Assembly: GCF_051014685.1 (NCBI RefSeq)
Contig: NW_027478391.1
Span: forward strand, 806,001 to 870,000
Direction: 5' to 3'
Length of the DNA: 64,000 nt
DNA from: Ptiloglossa arizonensis
Taxonomy: Eukaryota > Arthropoda > Insecta > Hymenoptera > Colletidae
The notes beneath the pieces were generated by a model. It searched no databases, was not told the DNA's origin, and was given only the letters and a program-made list of their open reading frames with translations. Positions within the stretch are counted from its first letter, which is position 1. Each line of letters opens with the position of its first letter. This document shows positions 34,514-47,608 of this stretch, piece after piece. The position numbers were made by a program, and so were the translations under genes.

Positions 34514-36812
34514 ATCACAATTTTCGCAAGTCTGATACTCGAAACCAATAACTACAATGTCCTAGGGGAAAAATACACATACCGTTGTAATCGGGCGAGT
34601 TTCTACTTCCACATGCAACAGGAATTTCTCGAGTTCGTCAATCCGTTCGCGAGATATGGGAGTTTGAAGTTAAGGAATGGTTGAGAAACCATGAAAATTT
34701 TCGCAATTCTGATGCTAGAAACGAATAACTGGAATGGCCTAGGGGAAAAGTAAACACACCATTGTAATCGGGCGAGTTTCTACTTTCAGATACAATAGGA
34801 ATTTCTCGAGTTCGTCAATGCGTTCGCGAGATATGCGTGTTTGAAGTTAAGGAATGGTTGAGAAATCATCAGAATTTACGCAAGTCTGATACTCGAATCC
34901 AATAACTACTATGGCCTAGGGCAAAAATTCACATACCGTTGTAATCGGGCGAGTGTCTGCTTTCAGATGCAATAGGAATTTCTCGAGTTCGTCAATCCGT
35001 TCGCGAGGTATGGGGGTTTGAAGTTAAGGAATGGTTGAGAAACCATTAAAATTTTCCCAATTCTGATGCTAGAAACGAATAACTGGAATGGCCTAGGGGA
35101 AAAGTATACACACCGTTGTAATCGGACGAGTTTCTACTTTCAGATGCAACAGGAATTTCTCGAGTGCGTCAATCCTTTCGCGAGATATAAGTGTTTGAAG
35201 TTAAGGAATGGTTGAGAAACCATCAAAATTTTCGCGTCTGATACTCGAAGCCAATAACTACAAAGGCCTAGAGGGAAAACACACATACCGTTGTAATCGG
35301 GCGGGTTTCTAGTTTCTGATGCAACAGGAATTTCTCGAGTTCGTCAATCCGTTCGCGAGACATGGGAGTTTGAAGTTAAGGAATGGTTGAGAAACCATCA
35401 CAATTTTCGCAAGTCTGATACTCGAAACCAATAACTACAATGGCCTAGGGCAAAAATACACATACCGTTGTAATCGGGCGGGTTTCTACTTTCAGACGCA
35501 ACAGGAATTTCTCGAGTTCGTCAATCCGTTCGCGAGATATGGAAGTTTGAAGAGAAGGAATGCTTGAGAAACCATCAAAATTTTTGCTGGTCTGATACTC
35601 GAAACCAACAATTGGAATGGCCTAGGGGAAAAGCACACACACCGTTGTAATCGGGCGAGTTTCTGCTTTCAGATGCAATAGGAAATTCTCGAGCTCGACA
35701 ATCCGTTCGCGAGATATGGGAGTTTGAAGTTAAGGAATGGTTGAGAAGCCATCAAGATTTTCGCAAGTCTGATACTCGAAACCAATATCTACAAAGGCCT
35801 AGGGGGAAAACACACATACAGTTGTAATCGGGCGAGTTTCTACTATCAGGTGCAACAGGAATTTCTCGAGTTCGTCAATCCGTTCGCGAGATATGGGAGT
35901 TTGAAGTTCAGGAATGGTTGAGAAACCATCGAAATTTTCGCATGTCTGATACTCGAAACCAATAACTGCAATGGGCTAGGGCAAAAATACACATACCGTT
36001 GTAATCGGGCGGGTTTCTACTTTCAGATGCAACAGGAATTTCTCGAGTTCGTCAATCCGTTCGCGAGATATGGATGTTTGAAGTTAAGGAATGGTTGAGG
36101 AACCATCAAAATTTTCGCAATTCTGATGCTAGAAACGAATAACCGGAATGGCCTAGGGGAAAAGTACACGCACCATTGTAATCGAGCGAGTTTCTGCTTC
36201 CACATGCAACAGGAATTTCTCGAGTTCGTCAATCCGTTCACGAGATATGGGAGTTTGAAGTTAAGGAATGGTTGAGAAGCCATCAAGATTTTCGCAAGTC
36301 TGATACTCGAAACCAATATCTACAAAGGCCTAGGGGGAAAACACACATACAGTTGTAATCGGGCGAGTTTCTACTATCAGGTGCAACAGGAATTTCTCGA
36401 GTTCGTCAATCCGTTCGCGAGATATGGGAGTTTGAAGTTAAGGAATGGTTGAGAAACCATCACAATTTTCGCAAGTCTGATACTTGAAACTAATAACTAC
36501 AAATGCCTAGGGGAAAAATACACATACCGTTGTAATCGGGCGAGATTCTACTTTCACATGCAACAGGAGTTTCTCGGGTTCGTCAATCCGTTCGCGAGAT
36601 ATGGGAGTTTGAAGTTAAGGAATGGTTGAGAAATCATCAAAATTATCGCAAGTCTGATACTCGAATCCAATAACTACAATGGCCTAGGGCAAAAATACAC
36701 ATACCGTTGTAATCGGGCGGGTTTCTACTTTCAGATGCAACAGGAATTTCTCGAGTTCGTCAATCCGTTAGCGAGATATGGGAGTTTGAAGTTAAGGAGT
36801 GGTTGAGCAACC
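34514..36812 (+). repeat. Domain C right edge, irregular monomers
   Basis: Thirteen monomers: c1-like (34514), c11', c12, a diverged copy (35045, 'attaaaattttccc'), a c3-like copy with a 2-bp deletion at 35235, c5, c6, m, c7, c8, m, n, q. The two m copies at 35751 and 36282 share 'accaatatctac' and 'tctactatcagg', so a three-monomer (531 bp) step was duplicated here. Single copies 34514-35044 carry c1, c11' and c12 only, a nine-monomer loss from the canonical unit. Confidence 0.83.
35232..35240 (+). other. 2-bp deletion in a monomer
   Basis: 'ttttcgcgtctg' stands in place of 'ttttcgcaagtctg', making the monomer 35222-35396 175 bp long. Confidence 0.85.
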
Positions 36813-39467
36813 ATCACAATTTTCGCAAGTCTGATACTCCAAACCAATAACTACAATGGGCTAGGGCAAAAATACACTTACCGTTGTAATCGGGCGGGTT
36901 TCTACTTTCAGATGCAATAGGAAATTCTCGAGTTCGTCAATCTGTTCGCGAGATATGAAAGTTTGAAGTTAAGGAATGGTTGAGAAACCATCAAAATTTT
37001 CGCATTTCTGATGCTAGAAACGAATAACTACAATGGCCTAGGGGAAAAGTACACGCACCATTGTAATCGAGCGAGTTTCTGCTTCCACATGCAACAGGAA
37101 TTTCTCGAGTTCGACAATCCGTTCGCGAGATATGGGAGTTTGAAGTTAAGGAATGGTTGAGAAACCATCAAAATTTTCGCAAGTCTGATACTCCAAACCA
37201 ATAACTACAATGGCCTAGGGGAAAAATACACATACCGTTGTAATCGGGCGGGTTTCTAGTTTCTGATGAAACAGGAATTTCTCGAGTTCGTCAATCCGTT
37301 CGCGAGATGTGGGAGTTTGAAGTTAAGGAATGGTTGAGAAACCATCACAATTTTCGCAAGTCTGATACTCGAAACCAATAACTACTATGGCCTAGGGCAA
37401 AAATACACATACCGTTGTAAACGGGCGAGTTTCAGCTTTCAGATGCAATAGGAAATTCTCGAGTTCGTCAATTCGTTCGCGAGATATGGAAGTTTGAAGT
37501 TAAGGAATGCTTGAGAAACCACCAAAATTTTCGCTGGTCTGATACTCGAAACCAACAACTGGAATGGCCTAGGGGAAAAGCACACACACCGTTGTAATCG
37601 GGCGAGTTTCTGCTTTCACATGCAATAGGAAATTCTCGAGTTCGTCTATCCGTTCGCGAGATATGGGAGTTTGAAGTTAAGGAATGGTTGAGAAACCATC
37701 GAAATTTTCGCAATTCTGATGCTAGAAACGAATAACTGGAGTGGCCTAAGGGAAAAATACACACACCGTTGTAATCGGGCGAGATTCTACTTTCAGATGC
37801 AACAGGAATTTCTCGAGTTCGTCAATCCGTTCGCGAGATATGGGAGTTTGAAGTTAAGGAATGGTTGAGAGAACATCACAATTTTCGCAAGTCTGATACT
37901 CGAAATCAATAACTACTATGGCCTAGGGCAAAGATACACATACCGTTGTAATCGGGCGAGTTTCTGCTTTCAGATGCAATAGGAAATTCTCGAGTTCGTC
38001 AATCCGTTCGCGACATATGGAAGTTTGAAGTTAAGGGATGGTTGAGAAACCATCAAAATTTTCGCAAGTCTGATACTAGAAACCAGTAACTACAATGGCC
38101 TAAGGGAAAAATACACACACCGTTGTAATCGGGCGAGATTCTACTTTCACATGCAACAGGAATTTCTCCCGTCCGTCAATACGTTCGCGAGATATGGGAG
38201 TTTGAAGTTAAGGAATGGTTGAGAAATCATCACAATTTTCGCAAGTCTGATACTCGAAACCAACATTTGGAATGGCCTAGGGGAAAAGCACACACACCGT
38301 TGTAATCGGGCGAGTTTCTGCTTTCAGTTGCAACAGGAAATTTTCGAGTTCGTCAACCCGTTCGCGAGATATGGGAGTTGAAAGTTAAGGAATGGTTGAG
38401 AAACCATCGAAATTTTCACAAGTCTGATACTCGAAACCAATAACTACAATGGGCTAGGGCAAAAACACACATACCGTTGTAATCGGGAGGGTTTCTACTT
38501 TCAGATGCAACGGGAATTTGTCGAGTTCGTTAATCCGTTCGCGACATATGGGTGTTTGAAGTTAAGGAATGGTTGAGAAACCATCAAAATTTTCGCAAAT
38601 CTGATACTCGATACCAATAACCCGAATGGCCTAGGGGAAAAGTACGCATACCATTGTAATCGGGCGAGTTTCTACTTTCAGATGCAACAGGAATTTCTCG
38701 AGTTCGTCAATCCGTTCGCAAGATATGGGTGTTTGAAGTTAAGGAATGGTTGAGAAACCATCACTATTTTCGCAAGTCTGATACTCGAAACCAATAACTA
38801 CTATGGCCAAGGGCAAAAATACACATACCGTTGTAATCGGGCGAGTTTCTGCTTTCAGATTCAATAGGAAATTCTCGAGTTCGTCAATCGGTTCGCGAGA
38901 TATGGAAGTTTGAAGTCAAGGAATGGTTGAGAAACCATCAAAATTTTCGCAATTCTGATACTCGAAACCAATAACTGAAATGGCCTAGGGGAAAAATACA
39001 CATACGGTTGTAATCGGGCGAGTTTCTACTTTCAGATACAACAGGAATTTCTCGAGTTCGTCAATCCGTTCGCGAGAAATGGGAGTTTGAAGTAAAGGAA
39101 TGGTTGAGACACCATCAAAATTTTCGCAAGTCTGATACTCGAAACCCATAACTACAAAGGCCTAGGGGGGAAACACACATATCTTTGTAATCGGGCGGGT
39201 TTCTACTTTCAGGTGCAACAGGAATTTCTCGAGTTCGTCAATCCGTTCGCGAGATATGGGAGTTTGAAGTTAAGGAATGGTTGAGAAACCATCAAAGATT
39301 TCGCAAGTCTGATTCTCGAATCTAATAACTACTATGGCCTAGGGCAAAAATACAGATACCGTTGTAATCGGGCGAGTTTCTGCTTTCAGATGCAATAGGA
39401 AATTCTCGAGTTCGTCAATCCGATCCCGAGATATGGATGTTTGAAGTTAAGGAAAGGTTGAGAAACG
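36813..39467 (+). repeat. Domain D, copy 1 of a 15-monomer segment (2,655 bp)
   Basis: Begins with r at 36813 and a p-like copy at 36990, then monomers marked by 'gatactccaaacc' (37167), 'gtaaacggg' (37344), 'accaaaattttcgctgg' (37521), 'atcgaaattttcgcaattc' (37698), 'agagaacatcac' (37875), 'ctcccgtccgtc' (38052), 'caacatttgg' (38229), 'ttttcacaagtc' (38406), 'aacccgaatgg' (38583), 'atcactattttc' (38760), 'aactgaaatgg' (38937), 'acccataac' (39114) and 'gattctcgaatct' (39291). Most of these rare markers return in the same order in the next segment. Confidence 0.85.
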
Positions 39468-40175
39468 ATCAAAATTTTCGCAAGTCTGATAATCGAAACC
39501 AATAACTACAATGGGCTTAGGCAAAAATACACATACCGTTGTAATCGGGCGGGTTTCTACTTTCAGATGCAATAGGAAATTCTCGAGTTCGTCAATCTGT
39601 TCGCGAGATATGAAAGTTTGAAGTTAAGGAATGGTTGAGAAACCATCAAAATTTTCGCATTTCTGATGCTAGAAACGAATAACTACAATGGCCTAGGGGA
39701 AAAGTACACGCACCATTGTAATCGAGCGAGTTTCTGCTTCCACATGCAACAGGAATTTCTCGAGTTCGACAATCCGTTCGCGAGATATGGGAGTTTGAAG
39801 TTAAGGAATGGTTGAGAAACCATCAAAATTTTCGCAAGTCTGATACTCCAAACCAATAACTACAATGGCCTAGGGGAAAAATACACATACCGTTGTAATC
39901 GGGCGGGTTTCTAGTTTCTGATGAAACAGGAATTTCTCGAGTTCGTCAATCCGTTCGCGAGATGTGGGAGTTTGAAGTTAAGGAATGGTTGAGAAACCAT
40001 CACAATTTTCGCAAGTCTGATACTCGAAACCAATAACTACTATGGCCTAGGGGAAAAATACACACACCGTTGTAATCGGGCGTGTTTCTGCTTTCAGATG
40101 CAATACGAAATTCTCGAGTTCGTCAATCAGTTCGCGAGATATGGAAGTTTGAGGTTAAGGAATGGTTGAGAAACC

Positions 40176-40187
40176 ATTAAATTTTCG
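40176..40187 (+). other. 1-bp deletion in the A-tract
   Basis: 'attaaattttcg' has one A fewer than the usual A4T4 tract, giving a 176-bp monomer (40176-40351). Confidence 0.8.
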
Positions 40188-40482
40188 CAAGTCTGATACT
40201 CGAAACCAATAACTACAATGGGCTAGGGCAAAAATACACATACCGTTGTAAACGGGCGGGTTCCTACTTTCCGATGCAACAGGAATTTCTCGAGTTCGTC
40301 AATCCGTTCGCGAGATATGGGTGTTTGAAGTTAAGGAATGGTTGAGAAACCGTCAAAATATTCGCAATTCTGATGCTAGAAACGAATAACTGGAATGGCC
40401 TAGGGGAAAAGTACACAAACCATTGTAATCGGGCGAGTTTCTACTTCCACATGCAACAGGAATTTCTCGAGTTCGTCAATCC

Positions 40483-40499
40483 GTCCGCGAGATACGGGA
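40483..40499 (+). other. Single-copy CENP-B-box-like variant with intact CGGG
   Basis: GTCCGCGAGATACGGGA at phase 132-148 of the monomer starting 40352. It has CGGG in place of TGGG but TCCG in place of TTCG, so it again matches 8 of 9 essential positions. I found this combination only once. Confidence 0.35.
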
Positions 40500-42298
40500 G
40501 TTTGAAGTTAAGGAATGGTTGAGAAACCATCACAATTTTCGCAAGTCTGATACTCGAAACCAATAACTACTATGGCCTAGGGCAAAAATACACATACCGT
40601 TGTAAACGGGCGAGTTTCAGCTTTCAGATGCAATAGGAAATTCTCGAGTTCGTCAATCCGTTCGCGAGATATGGAAGTTTGAAGTTAAGGAATGCTTGAG
40701 AAACCACCAAAATTTTCGCTGGTCTGATACTCGAAACCAACAACTGGAATGGCCTAGGGGAAAAGCACACACACCGTTGTAATCGGGCGAGTTTCTGCTT
40801 TCACATGCAATAGGAAATTCTCGAGTTCGTCAATCCGTTCGCGAGATATGGGAGTTTGAAGTTAAGGAATGGTTGAGAAACCATCGAAATTTTCGCAATT
40901 CTGATGCTAGAAACGAATAACTGGAGTAGCCTAGGGGAAAAGTATACACACCGTTGTAATCGGACGAGTTTCTACTTCCACATGCAACAGGAATTTCTCG
41001 AGTTCGTCAATCCGTTCGCGAGATATGGGAGTTTGAAGTTAAGGAATGGTTGAGAGAACATCACAATTTTCGCAAGTCTGATACTCGAAATCAATAACTA
41101 CTATGGCCTAGGGCAAAGATACACATACCGTTGTAATCGGGCGAGTTTCTGCTTTCAGATTCAATAGGAAATTCTCGAGTTCGTCAATCGGTTCGCGAGA
41201 TATGGAAGTTTGAAGTCAAGGAATGGTTGAGAAACCATCAAAATTTTCGCAATTCTGATACTCGAAACCAATAACTGAAATGGCCTAGGGGAAAAATACA
41301 CATACGGTTGTAATCGGGCGAGATTCTACTTTCACATGCAGCAGGAATTTCTCCCGTCCGTCAATCCGTTCGCGAGATATGGGAGTTTGAAGTTAAGGAA
41401 TGGTTGAGAAATAATCACAATTTTCGCAAGTCTGATACTCGAAACCAACATTTGGAATGGCCTAGGGGAAAAGCACACACACCGTTGTAATCGGGCGAGT
41501 TTCTGCTTTCAGATGCAACAGGAAATTCTCGAGTTCGTCAACCCGTTCGCGAGATATGGGAGTTGAAAGTTAAGGAATGGTTGAGAAACCATCGAAATTT
41601 TCACAAGTCTGATACTCGAAACAAATAACTACAATGGGCTAGGGCAAAAATACACATACCGTTGTAATCGGGAGGGTTTCTACTTTCAGATGCAACGGGA
41701 ATTTGTCGAGTTCGTTAATCCGTTCGCGACATATGGGTGTTTGAAGTTAAGGAATGGTTGAGAAACCATCAAAATTTTCGCAAATCTGATACTCGATACC
41801 AATAACCCGAATGGCCTAGGGGAAAAGTAGGCATACCATTGTAATCGGGCGAGTTTCTACTTTCAGATGCAACAGGAATTTCTCGAGTTCGTCAATCCGT
41901 TCGCAAGATATGGGTGTTTGAAGTTAAGGAATGGTTGAGAAACCATCACTATTTTCGCAATTCTGATACTCGAAACCAATAACTGAAATGGCCTAGGGGA
42001 AAAATACACATACGGTTGTAATCGGGCGAGTTTCTACTTTCAGATACAACAGGAATTTCTCGAGTTCGTCAATCCGTTCGCGAGAAATGGGAGTTTGAAG
42101 TAAAGGAATGGTTGAGACACCATCAAAATTTTCGCAAGTCTGATACTCGAAACCCATAACTACAAAGGCCTAGGGGGGAAACACACATATCTTTGTAATC
42201 GGGCGAGTTTCTGCTTTCAGATGCAATAGGAATTTCTACAGTTCGTCAATCCGATCCCGAGATATGGAAGTTTGAAGTTAAGGAAAGGTTGAGAAACG

Positions 42299-43537
42299 AT
42301 CAAAATTTTCGCAAGTCTGAGACTCGAAACCAATAACGACAATGGCCTAGGGGAAAAATACACATACCGTTGTAATCGGGCGGGTTTCTACTTTCAGATG
42401 CAACAGGTATTTCTTGAGTTCGTCAATCCGTTCGCGAGATATGGGAGTTTGAAGTTAAAGAATGGTTGAGAAACCATCAAAATTTTCGCAAGTCTGATAC
42501 TCGAAACCAATAACTACGAATGCCTAGGGGAAAAATACACATACCGTTGTAATCGGGCGAGATTCTACTTTTACGTGCAACAGGAATTTCTCGAGTTCGT
42601 CAATCCGTTCGCGAGATATGGGAGTTTGAAGTTAAGGAATGGTTGAGAAACAATCAAAATTTTCGCAATTCTGATGCTAGAAACGAATAACTGGACTGGC
42701 CTAGGGCAAAAATACACATACCGTTGTAATCGGGCGGGTTTCTACTTTCAGATGCAACAGGAATTTCTCGAGTTCGTCAATCCGTTCGCGAGATATGCGA
42801 GTTTGAAATTAAGGAGTGGTTGTGAAACCATCAAAATTTTCGCTGGTCTGATACTCGAAACCAATAACTACAATGGCCTAGGGGAAAAATACACATACCG
42901 TTGTAATCGGGCGAGCCTCTACTTTCACATGCAACAGGAATTTCTCGCGTTCGTCAATCCGTTCGCAAGATATGGGAGTTTGAAGTTAAGGAATGGTTGA
43001 GAAATCATCAAAATTTTCGCAATTCTGATGCTAGAAACGAATAACTGGAATGGCCTAGGGGGAAAACACACATATCTTTGTAATCGGGCGAGATTCTACT
43101 TTCAGGTGCAACAGGAATTTCTCGAGTTCGTCAATCCGTTCGCGAGATATCGGAGTTTGAAGTTATGGAATGGTTGAATAACCATCACAATTTTCGCAAG
43201 TCTGATACCTGAAACCAATAACCACTATGGCTTAGGGCAAAAATACACATACTGTTGTAATCGGGCGAGTTTCTGCTTTCAGTTGCAATAGGAAATTCTC
43301 GAGTTCGTCAATCCGTTCGCGAGATATGGAAGTTTGAAGTTAAGGAATGGTTGAGAAACCATCAAAATTTTCGCAAGTCTGAGACTCGAAACCAATAACG
43401 ACAATGGCCTAGGGGAAAAATACACATACCGTTGTAATCGGGCGGGTTTCTACTTTCAGATGCAACAGGTATTTCTTGAGTTCGTCAATCCGTTCGCGAG
43501 ATATGGGAGTTTGAAGTTAAAGAATGGTTGAGAAACC
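42299..43537 (+). repeat. Domain E, leading seven monomers
   Basis: Monomers at 42299 ('gagactcg', 'aacgacaatgg'), 42476 (D-like, 'ttttacgtgc'), 42653 ('ctggactgg'), 42830 ('gagcctctac'), 43007, 43184 ('gatacctgaaacc', 'ggcttaggg') and 43361. The last repeats the 42299 monomer after 1,062 bp, including 'gcaacaggtatttcttgag' and 'gttaaagaatgg'. The trio 42830-43360 returns at 47786-48316. Confidence 0.84.
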
Positions 43538-45661
43538 ATCACAATTTTCGCAAGTCTGATACTCGAAACCAATAACTACAACGGCCTAGGGGAAAAATAC
43601 ACATACCATTGTAGTCGGGCGTGTTTCTACTTTCAGATGCAACATGAATTTCTGGAGTTCGTCAAGCCGTTCGCGAGATATGGGAGTTTGAAGTTAAGGA
43701 ATGGTTGAGAAACCATCACAATTTTCGCAAGTCTGATACTCGAAACCAATAACTACAAATGCCTAGGGGAAAAATACACATACCGTTGTAATCGGGCGAG
43801 ACTCTACTTTCACATGCAACAGGAATTTCTCGCGTTCGTCAATCCGTTCGCAAGATATGGGAGTTTGAAGTTAATGAATGGTTGAGAAATCATCAAAATT
43901 TTCGCAAGTCTGATACTCGAATCCAATAACTACAATGGCCTAGGGCAAAAATACACATACCGTTGTAATCGGGCGGGTTTCTACTTTCAGATCCAACAGG
44001 AATTTCTCGAGTTCGTCAATCCGTTCGCGAGATATGCGAGTTTGAAGTTAAGGAATGGTTGAGAAACCTTCAAAATTTTCGCAAGTCTGATACTCGAAAC
44101 CAATAACTACAATGGCCTAGGGGGAAAATATACATACCGTTGTAATCGGGGGAGTTTCTACATTCAGATGCAACAGGAATTTCTCGAGTTCGTCGATCCG
44201 TTCGCGAGATATCGAAGTTTGAAGTTAAGGAATGGTTGTGAAACCATCACAATTTTCGGAAGTCTGATACTCGAAACCAATAACTACAAATGCCTAGGGG
44301 AAAAATACACATACCGTTGTAATCGGGCGAGATTCTACTTTCACATGCAACAGGAACTTCTCGCGTTCGTCAATCCGTTCGCAAGATATGGGAGTTTGAA
44401 GTTAAGGAATGGTTGAGAAATCATCAAAATTTTCGCAAGTCTGATACACGAATCCAACAACTACAATGGCCTAGGGCAAGAATACACATACCGTTGTAAT
44501 CGGGCGGGTTTCTACTTTCAGATGCAACAGGAATTTCTCGAGTTCGTCAATCCGTTCGCGAGATATGGGAGTTTGAAGTAGAGGAATGGTTGAGAAACCA
44601 TCAAAATTTTCGCCTGTCGGATACTCGAAACCAATAACTGGAATGGCCTGGGGGAAAAGTACACACACCACTGTAATAGGGCGAGTTTCTACTTTCAGGT
44701 ACAATAGGAATTTCTCGAGTTCGTCAATACGTTCGCGAGATATGCGTGTTTGAAGTTAAGGAATGGTTGAGAAATCATCAGAATTTACGCAAGTCTGTTA
44801 CTCGAATCCAATAACTACTATGGCCTAGGGCAAAAATACACATACCGTTGTAATCGGGCGAGTTTCTACTTTCAAATGCAACAGGAATTTCTCGAGTTCG
44901 TCGATCCGTTCGCGAGATATCGAAGTTTGAAGTTAAGGAATGGTTGTGAAACCATCACAATTTTCGGAAGTCTGATACTCGAAACCAATAACTACAAATG
45001 CCTAGGGGAAAAATACACATACCGTTGTAATCGGGCGAGATTCTACTTTCACATGCAACAGGAACTTCTCGCGTTCGTCAATCCGTTCGCAAGATATGGG
45101 AGTTTGAAGTTAAGGAATGGTTGAGAAATCATCAAAATTTTCGCAAGTCTGATACACGAATCCAACAACTACAATGGCCTAGGGCAAGAATACACATACC
45201 GTTGTAATCGGGCGGGTTTCTACTTTCAGATGCAACAGGAATTTCTCGAGTTCGTCAATCCGTTCGCGAGATATGGGAGTTTGAAGTAAAGGAATGGTTG
45301 AGAAACCATCAAAATTTTCGCTTGTCTGATACTCGAAACCAATAACTGGAATGGCCTGGGGGAAAAGTACACACCCCACTGTAATCGGGCGAGTTTCTAC
45401 TTTCAGGTATAATAGGAATTTCTCGAGTTCGTCAATACGTTCGCGAGATATGCGTGTTTGAAGTTAAGGAATGGTTGAGAAATCATCAGAATTTACGCAA
45501 GTCTGATACTCGAATCCAATAACTACTATGGCCTAGGGCAAAAATACACATACCGTTGTAATCGGGCGAGTTTCTGCTTTCAGATGCAATAGGAATTTCT
45601 CGAGTTCGTCAATCCGTTCGCGAGATATGGGAGTTTGAAGTTAAGGAATGGTTGAGAAACC
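43538..45661 (+). repeat. Domain E, 12-monomer unit containing two 708-bp subunits
   Basis: Four leading monomers (43538 'acaacggcc' and 'tgtagtcgggcg'; 43715 'gagactctac'; 43892; 44069 'aaccttcaaaa') are followed by two successive copies of a four-monomer subunit, 44246-44953 and 44954-45661. The subunit order is 'atcacaattttcgg' and 'cttctcgcg'; 'gatacacgaatcc'; 'ctggaatggcctggggg'; 'atcagaatttacgc'. The two subunit copies differ at a handful of places, such as 'cgcctgtcgg' versus 'cgcttgtctg'. Confidence 0.87.
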
Positions 45662-47608
45662 ATCAAAATTTTCGCAATTCTGATGCTAGAAACCAATAAT
45701 TACAACGGCCTAGGGGAAAAATACACATACCATTGTAGTCGGGCGTGTTTCTACTTTCAGATGCAACAGGAATTTCTGGAGTTCGTCAAGCCGTTCGCGA
45801 GATATGGGAGTTTGAAGTTAAGGAATGGTTGAGAAACCATCACAATTTTCGCAAGTCTGATACTCGAAACCAATAACTACAAATGCCTAGGGGAAAAATA
45901 CACATACCGTTGTAATCGGGCGAGACTCTACTTTCACATGCAACAGGAATTTCTCGCGTTCGTCATTCCGTTCGAAAGATATGGGAGTTTGAAGTTAATG
46001 AATGGTTGAGAAATCATCAAAATTTTCGCAAGTCTGATACTCGAATCCAATAACTACAATGGCCTAGGGCAAAAATACACGTACCGTTGTAATCGGGCGG
46101 GTTTCTACTTTCAGATGCAACAGGAATTTCTCGAGTTCGTCAATCCGTTCGCGAGATATGCGAGTTTGAAATTAAGGAATGGTTGAGAAACCTTCAAAAT
46201 TTTCGCAAGTCTGATACTCGAAACCAATAACTACAATGGCCTAGGGGGAAAATACACATACCGTTGTAATCGGGCGAGTTTCTACTTTCACATGCAACAG
46301 GGACTTCTCGCGTTCGTCAATCCGTTCGCAAGATATGGGAGTTTGAAGTTAAGGAATGGTTGAGAAATCATCAAAATTTTCGCAAGTCTGATACACGAAT
46401 CCAACAACTACAATGGCCTAGGGCAAAAATACACATACCGTTGTAATCGGGCGGGTTTCTACTTTCAGATGCAACAGGAATTTCTCGAGTTCGTCAATCC
46501 GTTCGCGAGATATGGGAGTTTGAAGTAGAGGAATGCTTGAGAAACCATCAAAATTTTCGCTTGTCTGATACTCGAAACCAATAACTGGAATGGCCTGGGG
46601 GAAAAGTACACACACCACTGTAATCGGGCGAGTTTCTACTTTCAGGTACAATAGAAATTTCTCGAGTTCGTCAATACGTTCGCGAGATATGCGTGTTTGA
46701 AGTTAAGGAATGGTTGAGAAATCATCAGAATTTACGCAAGTGTGATACTCGAATCCAATAACTACTATGGCCTAGGGCAAAAATACACATACCGTTGTAA
46801 TCGGGCGACTTTCTACTTTCAAATGCAACAGGAATTTCTCGAGTTCGTCGATCCGTTCGCGAGATATCGAAGTTTGAAGTTAAGGAATGGTTGTGAAACC
46901 ATCACAATTTTCGGAAGTCTGATACTCGAAACCAATAACTACAAATGCCTAGGGGAAAAATACACATACCGTTGTAATCGGGCGAGATTCTACTTTCACA
47001 TGCAACAGGAATTTCTCGCGTTCGTCAATCCGTTCGCAAGATATGGGTGTTTGAAGTTAAGGAATGGTTGAGAAATCATCAAAATTTTCGCAAGTCTGAT
47101 ACACGAATCCAACAACTACAATGGCCTAGGGCAAGAATACACATACCGTTGTAATCGGGCGGGTTTCTACTTTCAGATGCAACAGGAATTTCTCGAGTTC
47201 GTCAATCCGTTCGCGAGATATGGGAGTTTGAAGTAAAGGAATGGTTGAGAAACCATCAAAATTTTCGCTTGTCTGATACTCGAAACCAATAACTGGAATG
47301 GCCTGGGGGAAAAGTACACACACCACTGTAATCCGGCGAGTTTCTACTTTCAGGTACAATAGGAATTTCTCGAGTTCGTCAATACGTTCGCGAGATATGC
47401 GTGTTTGAAGTTAACGAATGGTTGAGAAATCATCAGAATTTACGCAAGTCTGATACTCGAATCCAATAACTACTATGGCCTAGGGCAAAAATACACATAC
47501 CGTTGTAATCGGGCGAGTTTCTGCTTTCAGATGCAATAGGAATTTCTCGAGTTCGTCAATCCGTTCGCGAGATATGGGAGTTTGAAGTTAAGGAATGGTT
47601 GAGAAATC
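45662..47608 (+). repeat. Domain E, 11-monomer unit with a shortened first subunit
   Basis: Repeats the 43538 unit with one monomer fewer. The monomer at 46193 starts as the 'aaccttcaaaa' type and ends as the first subunit member ('cacatgcaacagggacttctcgcg' region with 'gcaag'), so the two have fused and 177 bp are lost. The remaining subunit members follow at 46370-46900, then a full 708-bp subunit at 46901-47608. Confidence 0.86.

Larger units (their letters stand above)
39468..42298 (+). repeat. Domain D, copy 2, rearranged (16 monomers)
   Basis: The first monomers (39468, 39645, 39822) match 36813-37343 at a distance of 2,655 bp. Monomers at 40529-42298 match 37344-39467 at about 3,185 bp, but two pairs have collapsed: 41060 joins the 'agagaacatcac' start to the 'gattcaatagg' end of the 38760 type, 41237 joins the 'aactgaaatgg' start to the 'ctcccgtccgtc' end, and 41945 joins 'atcactattttc' to 'aactgaaatgg'. 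The segment includes a 1-bp deletion in 'accattaaattttcg' near 40,176. Confidence 0.83.
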
